A DNA stretch of 64,000 nucleotides from Aquilaria yunnanensis (lineage: Eukaryota > Streptophyta > Magnoliopsida > Malvales > Thymelaeaceae), in assembly GCA_039654915.1 (NCBI GenBank), contig CM077599.1, positions 82,428,001 through 82,492,000 on the forward strand. Direction: 5' to 3'. Each line of letters begins with the position of its first letter. The first letter of the stretch is position 1. Below, in pieces: positions 58,655 through 64,000 of this stretch. A model generated the notes under the pieces. That model was not told where the DNA came from, did not search any database, and worked only from the letters and a program-made list of their open reading frames with translations. The translations under genes were made by a program, and so were the position numbers.

Positions 58655-58870
58655 AAGGCATTGAAGCCATTACTGGACATAAATCAGTGGAAGATGAGAG
58701 CCACGGTCATGATTCCTGTACATATAAGCTGTCATTTGTCTTTTCTTTTGACAATAATGTACTTGCTTCTGTAAGTGTAATTAACGCATTATCCTTTTCA
58801 TCACTATAAATATGTGTTAGTTATTTTCGTTTCCTACAATCACTAATTTCTTTCTTTGCCTCCTTCATCA

Positions 58871-59421
58871 ATGGAGTCTTCTCTTTCCGCCCTACGAAAG
58901 TATTTTCCTTCCTTCCCAATAAATGTTCTTAAAAAGATTTATCAAGCTAGATGTGAACGATTCAGAGTATTTATGCACAAAGGCATTCCTGATAATGTGC
59001 GGTGGCTAATTGAAGCTAAGGTTCGTTCAGCTGGTGAAGTTCCAAAAGCGTTCTTTCCCCGTATGCCCGGCTTTGGTAAAAGCGCTTATGCCAAAAAAAA
59101 AGAAGAGCAAAGAGGCTAGGCGTTTGTCATAATTGTGGATGGTGGATTTGCGGCAATAAATGTCGTTCTCCAGGAGTGATCACCAGAAATCGTAATGATA
59201 GAATAAGATTCATTAAGAATGGCTTGCGTAAGGAATCTCTAGAAGATATTCGAGAGGTTCTTGAAGCGCATTCTTGCGGAATAGTGCAATTTGAGGTTGT
59301 TGGATTATGGATAATTTTCCAAAAAGAACGAGATCGTTACAGTCTTGGGAATCTGACCCTAAACGACCCTGTTTGCCAGTTTGTGAGAAAGCTAGATGAG
59401 ATGCAAATCACCGATTCATAA
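58871..59421 (+). pseudogene. Cysteine-rich protein 3, frameshifted copy, unit 2
   Basis: Same A9 frameshift and early stop as unit 1, so the lesion predates the tandem duplication. One extra change (G to A at 59045) replaces Glu by Lys before the break. Confidence 0.75.
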
Positions 59422-59462
59422 AAAGCATTGAAGCCATTACTGGACGCAAAGCCAGTGGAAGA

Positions 59463-59941
59463 CGAGGATCAAAGTCACGATTACTGTACATGCTAGCTGT
59501 CGCTTTTGAAATTTTCCTCCCCTTTTGGTAATAATGTATCCACTCCTGACGTGAACCAAAGTCACGATTACTGTACATGCTAGCTGTCGCTTTTGAAATT
59601 TTCCTCCCCTTTTGGTAATAATGTATTCACTCCTGACGTGAACCAAAGTCACGATTACTGTACATGCTAGCTGTCGCTTTTGAAATTATCCTCCCAATAA
59701 TGTACCCACTCCTGACATGAGATACAGTTATGATTACTGTATATAGCTGCCACTTTTTAAAATTTTCCTTCTCTTCCAACAATCACGTACCTACTCCTGA
59801 CGTAAGCTACAGTAGTGACTACTGTACATGCTAGCAGCTATTTTGAAAATTTTCCTCCTCTTTTAACGATAGTGTACCCATACCTGACCAAAGTCATACT
59901 CGTGACTACTGTGAATAGCTGGCAATAATGTATCCATTCTT
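59463..59941 (+). promoter_or_regulatory. Tandem enhancer-like repeats upstream of LOG, unit 2
   Basis: Same six-unit, TGACG-bearing array as in unit 1, followed by TATAAATA at 59975-59982. Confidence 0.7.
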
Positions 59942-60014
59942 GAAAATAAAATTATTGCCTTATCTCTTCATCTCTATAAATATATCCTCTTTTCTCACAA
60001 GGGTAAGGATAGGA

Positions 60015-60644
60015 ATGGAGAAAACCCCAACTCGTAAATCCCGAAGTATTTGTGTATTTTCTGGGGCTTTTCCTGGAAAAGATGAAGAGTATTTAAAAGC
60101 AGCCAACCATTTGGGAAGAGTATTAGCTGAGCGAAAAATACATTTAGTTTATGGAGGAGGTAGTGTCGGATTAATGGGAGGTGTAGCATCAGCAGCATCT
60201 CTAGGAGGAAGTCAAGTTCTGGGTATTATCCCGGGACCTCTGAAATTTATTTCTGGGGGCACGATTGGAGAAGAATTAGTGGTTAAAAATTTGCAAGAGC
60301 GTGTGTTACAAATGCTTTTAAATGCTGATGCTTTTATCGCTCTACCAGGTGGTTTTGGCACATTGGGAGAAGTCTTTCAAATTGCTTCCATGGCCCAACT
60401 TAATTTGCATAAGAAACCCATTGGGCTTTTGAATGTTAACAATTTCTTTACAGGTCTGATAGCTTTTATGGATTATGCTATGCAGAAGAATTTCATATCA
60501 AGAGTGGCACGGCGAATTATAATATCCGCAACAACTGCTGAAGAATTGCTAGATAAAATACAAGCTTTTGTTCCTGAACCAGATCCAGCAATGATTCAGA
60601 TAGACTGGACACGACAGTCTTTCCCGACCAGTTCACTCCCATAA
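60015..60644 (+). CDS. LOG: LOG-type cytokinin-activating enzyme, unit 2
   Basis: 209 aa from the Met at 60,015, identical to the unit 1 enzyme over this span. The upstream ATG present in unit 1 at 45,481 is AGG here (60,000), consistent with the Met at 60,015 being the real start. Confidence 0.92.
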   Translation: MEKTPTRKSRSICVFSGAFPGKDEEYLKAANHLGRVLAERKIHLVYGGGSVGLMGGVASAASLGGSQVLGIIPGPLKFISGGTIGEELVVKNLQERVLQMLLNADAFIALPGGFGTLGEVFQIASMAQLNLHKKPIGLLNVNNFFTGLIAFMDYAMQKNFISRVARRIIISATTAEELLDKIQAFVPEPDPAMIQIDWTRQSFPTSSLP

Positions 60645-61161
60645 TGGTCATCTACTCACCTTGTTGAAGTATTATGGAAGAAAGAAGCGATCTGATCCGT
60701 TTTTCTTGTCCTTTAGTTTTATTATCAGCATTTTCTTTCGCGTTTCAGTTTTTCTTTTCAGGGAATTTCTTTTTTTTATAATATAGTTTCGTCCATGCTG
60801 ATATTAAAACCATAGGACAATGCTTTTAGGTTGGAATGGCTGAGTAAAGAGTAATTTTTGTTACTCTTGAGACGCATCCTATTAGGTCTACTAGGCATAA
60901 CATTTTGGGGTAGTTAAGCTTTAACCTTATTCGGATGACATATCTCACAAGGGAATCTATATTTACTGAAGAAAATATTAGATGAACCTTGAATATTGAT
61001 TCCAAACATCCGTTCCATTTACATAATTTGTCAGTGTTATTGTCATCATCAAGATTCACTCGTTTTATCGAAGCCTAATTCTTTGCGCTCGCCAATTATG
61101 AAAATTCACACTTTCGAAGAAAATTATTCCAATTTCAATTGCTTTTATATAAATTTCGCTC

Positions 61162-64000
61162 GAGGTCCTAAGGAAAGCTCCTTAGCCTCAAAATCAATTT
61201 TCATCATCGGGGTTTTAAGGATGGAACCTTTGCCTCGAAAATAATCAATTTTCATCATCGGGGTTTTAAGGATGGAACCTTTGCCTCGAAAACAATCAAT
61301 TTTCATCATCGGGGTTTTAAGGATGGAACCTTTGCCTCGAAAACAATCAATTTTCATCGGGGTTGTAAGGATGGAACCTTTGCCTCGAAAATAATCAATT
61401 TTCATCATCAGGGTTTTAAGGATGGAACCTTTGCCTTGAAAAGAATCAATTTTCATCATCGGGGTTTTAAGGATGGAACCTTTGCCTCGAAAACAATCAA
61501 TTTTCATCATCGGGGTTTTAAGGATGGAACCTTTGCCTCGAAAACAATCAATTTTCATCGGGGTTGTAAGGATGGAACCTTTGCCTCGAAAATAATCAAT
61601 TTTCATCATCAGGGTTTTAAGGATGGAACCTTTGCCTTGAAAAGAATCAATTTTCATCATCGGGGTTTTAAGGATGGAACCTTTGCCTCGAAAATAATCA
61701 ATTTTCATCATCGGGGTTTTAAGGATGGAACCTTTGCCTCGAAAACAATCAATTTTCATCGGGGTTGTAAGGATGGAACCTTTGCCTCGAAAATAATCAA
61801 TTTTCATCATCGGGGTTTTAAGGATGGAACCTTTGCCTCGAAAACAATCAATTTTCATCATCGGGGTTTTAAGGATGGAACCTTTGCCTCGAAAATAATC
61901 AATTTTCATCATCGGGGTTTTAAGGATGGAACCTTTGCCTCGAAAACAATCAATTTTCATCATCGGGGTTTTAAGGATGGAACCTTTGCCTCGAAAATAA
62001 TCAATTTTCATCATCGGGGTTTTAAGGATGGAACCTTTGCCTCGAAAACAATCAATTTTCATCATCGGGGTTTTAAGGATGGAACCTTTGCCTCGAAAAC
62101 AATCAATTTTCATCGGGGTTGTAAGGATGGAACCTTTGCCTCGAAAATAATCAATTTTCATCATCAGGGTTTTAAGGATGGAACCTTTGCCTTGAAAAGA
62201 ATCAATTTTCATCATCGGGGTTTTAAGGATGGAACCTTTGCCTCGAAAACAATCAATTTTCATCAATTCGGGGTTTTAAGGATGGAACCTTTGCCTCGAA
62301 AATAATCAATTTTCATCATCGGGGTTGTAAGGATGGAACCTTTGCCTCGAAAATAATCAATTTTCATCATCAGGGTTTTAAGGATGGAATCTTTGCCTTG
62401 AAAAGAATCAATTTTCATCATCGGGGTTTTAAGGATGGAACCTTTGCCTCGAAAACAATCAATTTTCATCATCGGGGTTTTAAGGATGGAACCTTTGCCT
62501 CGAAAACAATCAATTTTCATCATCGGGGTTTTAAGGATGGAACCTTTGCCTCGAAAATAATCAATTTTCATCATCGGGGTTTTAAGGATGGAACCTTTGC
62601 CTCGAAAACAATCAATTTTCATCGGGGTTGTAAGGATGGAACCTTTGCCTCGAAAATAATCAATTTTCATCATCAGGGTTTTAAGGATGGAACCTTTGCC
62701 TTGAAAAGAATCAATTTTCATCATCGGGGTTTTAAGGATGGAACCTTTGCCTCGAAAACAATCAATTTTCATCATCGGGGTTTTAAGGATGGAACCTTTG
62801 CCTCGAAAATAATCAATTTTCATCATCAAGGTTTTAAGGATGGAACCTTTGCCTCGAAAACAATCAATCAATTCGAGGCTTTAAGGATGGAACCTTTACC
62901 TCGACATCAATCAATCAATTCGAGGTTTTAAGGATGGAACCTTTGCCTCGACATCAATCAATCAATCCGGGGTTTTAAGGATGGAACCTTTGCCTCGAGA
63001 TCAATCAATCAATCCGAGGTTTTAAGGATAGAACCTTTGCCTCGAGATCAATCAATCAATCCGAGGTTTTAAGGATAGAACCTTTGCCTCGAGATCAATC
63101 AATCAATCCGGGGTTTTAAGGATGGAACCTTTGCCTCGAGATCAATTATCAATCCGAGGTTTTAAGGATGGAACCTTTGCCTCGAGATCAATCAATCAAT
63201 TCGAGGTTTTAAGGATGGAACCTTTGCCTCGAGATCAATCAATCAATCCGAGGTTTTAAGGATAGAACCTTTGCCTCGAGATCAATCAATCAATCCGAGG
63301 TTTTAAGGATAGAACCTTTGCCTCGAGATCAATCAATCAATCCGAGGTTTTAAGGATAGAACCTTTGCCTCGAGATCAATCAATCAATCCGGGGTTTTAA
63401 GGATGGAACCTTTGCCTCGAGATCAATTATCAATCCGAGGTTTTAAGGATGGAACCTTTGCCTCGAGATCAATCAATCAATTCGAGGTTTTAAGGATGGA
63501 ACCTTTGCCTCGAGATCAATCAATCAATATTGCCTCGAGATCAATCAATCAATCCGGGGTTTTAAGGATGGAACCTTTGCCTCGAGATCAATCAATCAAT
63601 CCGAGGTTTTAAGGATAGAACCTTTGCCTCGAGATCAATCAATCAATCCGGGGTTTTAAGGATGGAACCTTTGCCTCGAGATCAATTATCAATCCGAGGT
63701 TTTAAGGATGGAACCTTTGCCTCGACATCAATCAATCAATTCGAGGTTTTAAGGATGGAACCTTTGCCTCGACATCAATCAATCAATCCGGGGTTTTAAG
63801 GATGGAACCTTTGCCTCGAGATCAATCAATCAATCCGAGGTTTTAAGGATGGAACCTTTGCCTCGAAAACAAATAATCAATCAATCAGTCCATCTTACAA
63901 CGATAGGAGCTTTCCTATCGTTAGAGGTTCTAAGGACATTTCCTTAACCTAAAACAAACAATCAATCCATCAGTCCATCTTACAACGATAGGAGCTTTCC
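61162..64000 (+). repeat. Hairpin minisatellite, unit 2 (runs to window end)
   Basis: Same ordered units as in unit 1. The window ends inside the second terminal double hairpin. Confidence 0.92.

Larger units (their letters stand above)
49709..64000 (+). mobile_element. Non-autonomous LTR retrotransposon, tandem unit 2 (cut by window end)
   Basis: Same order as unit 1, offset 14,519 bp. It breaks off about 228 bp before a third LTR would be expected. Differences I see: one LTR base, two poly-A length changes, T42040/C56560, G44526/A59045 (Glu to Lys in the third cysteine-rich gene) and T45482/G60001 (loss of an unused upstream ATG of LOG). Even the minisatellite keeps the same unit count and spacing. 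Confidence 0.92.

Overview
The window is nuclear DNA of a flowering plant, almost certainly a eudicot. Genes are split by short GT-AG introns, intergenic DNA is AT-rich and full of small DNA transposons, and the gene families are plant-specific (LysM receptor kinase, OSCA/CSC1 channel, GT14 glycosyltransferase, PLS-type PPR protein, WAK-type extracellular domains). I cannot name the species.

Positions 1-23,602 hold five host genes. A CERK1/NFR1-type LysM receptor kinase has its 5' end cut by the window edge (1-3,579, +). An OSCA/CSC1 channel gene of 11 exons follows (6,366-11,589, +; joined exons give 774 aa). Next is a GT14/BC10-like glycosyltransferase of 10 exons (12,615-15,848, +; 376 aa). 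An intronless PPR protein lies at 17,366-19,567 (-; 733 aa). A kinase-less WAK-like membrane protein of three exons lies at 21,960-23,602 (-; 322 aa). The genes are independent and do not form a pathway.

Positions 19,600-35,189 are mostly a transposon graveyard, interrupted only by the WAK-like gene. I can delimit a Tourist-like MITE with a TTA target duplication, two copies of an unnamed MITE family, a longer TIR element, an 839-bp solo LTR with a 5-bp target duplication (ACTAT), a small hAT-like MITE, and a 1.17-kb Mutator-like element with about 200-bp TIRs and a 10-bp target duplication.

Positions 35,190-64,000 are two head-to-tail copies (period 14,519 bp, almost identical) of one large non-autonomous LTR retrotransposon. 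The order is LTR, primer-binding site, structured leader, truncated gag, no pol, cargo, a hairpin minisatellite of about 54 units, polypurine tract, then the next LTR. The cargo is the remarkable part. There are three tandem, diverged genes for 182-aa basic cysteine-rich proteins, the third frameshifted, that resemble plant-virus (carlavirus-type) cysteine-rich nucleic-acid-binding proteins. They are followed by an intronless LOG-type cytokinin-activating enzyme gene. The second and third cysteine-rich genes and LOG have related upstream promoter modules with a TATA box. The LOG module also has a roughly 85-bp enhancer-like repeat carrying TGACG motifs. The first gene instead has a strong splice acceptor just before its ATG. 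I infer a retroelement that carries a hormone gene and virus-like effector genes as a co-regulated set. Its function is untested.
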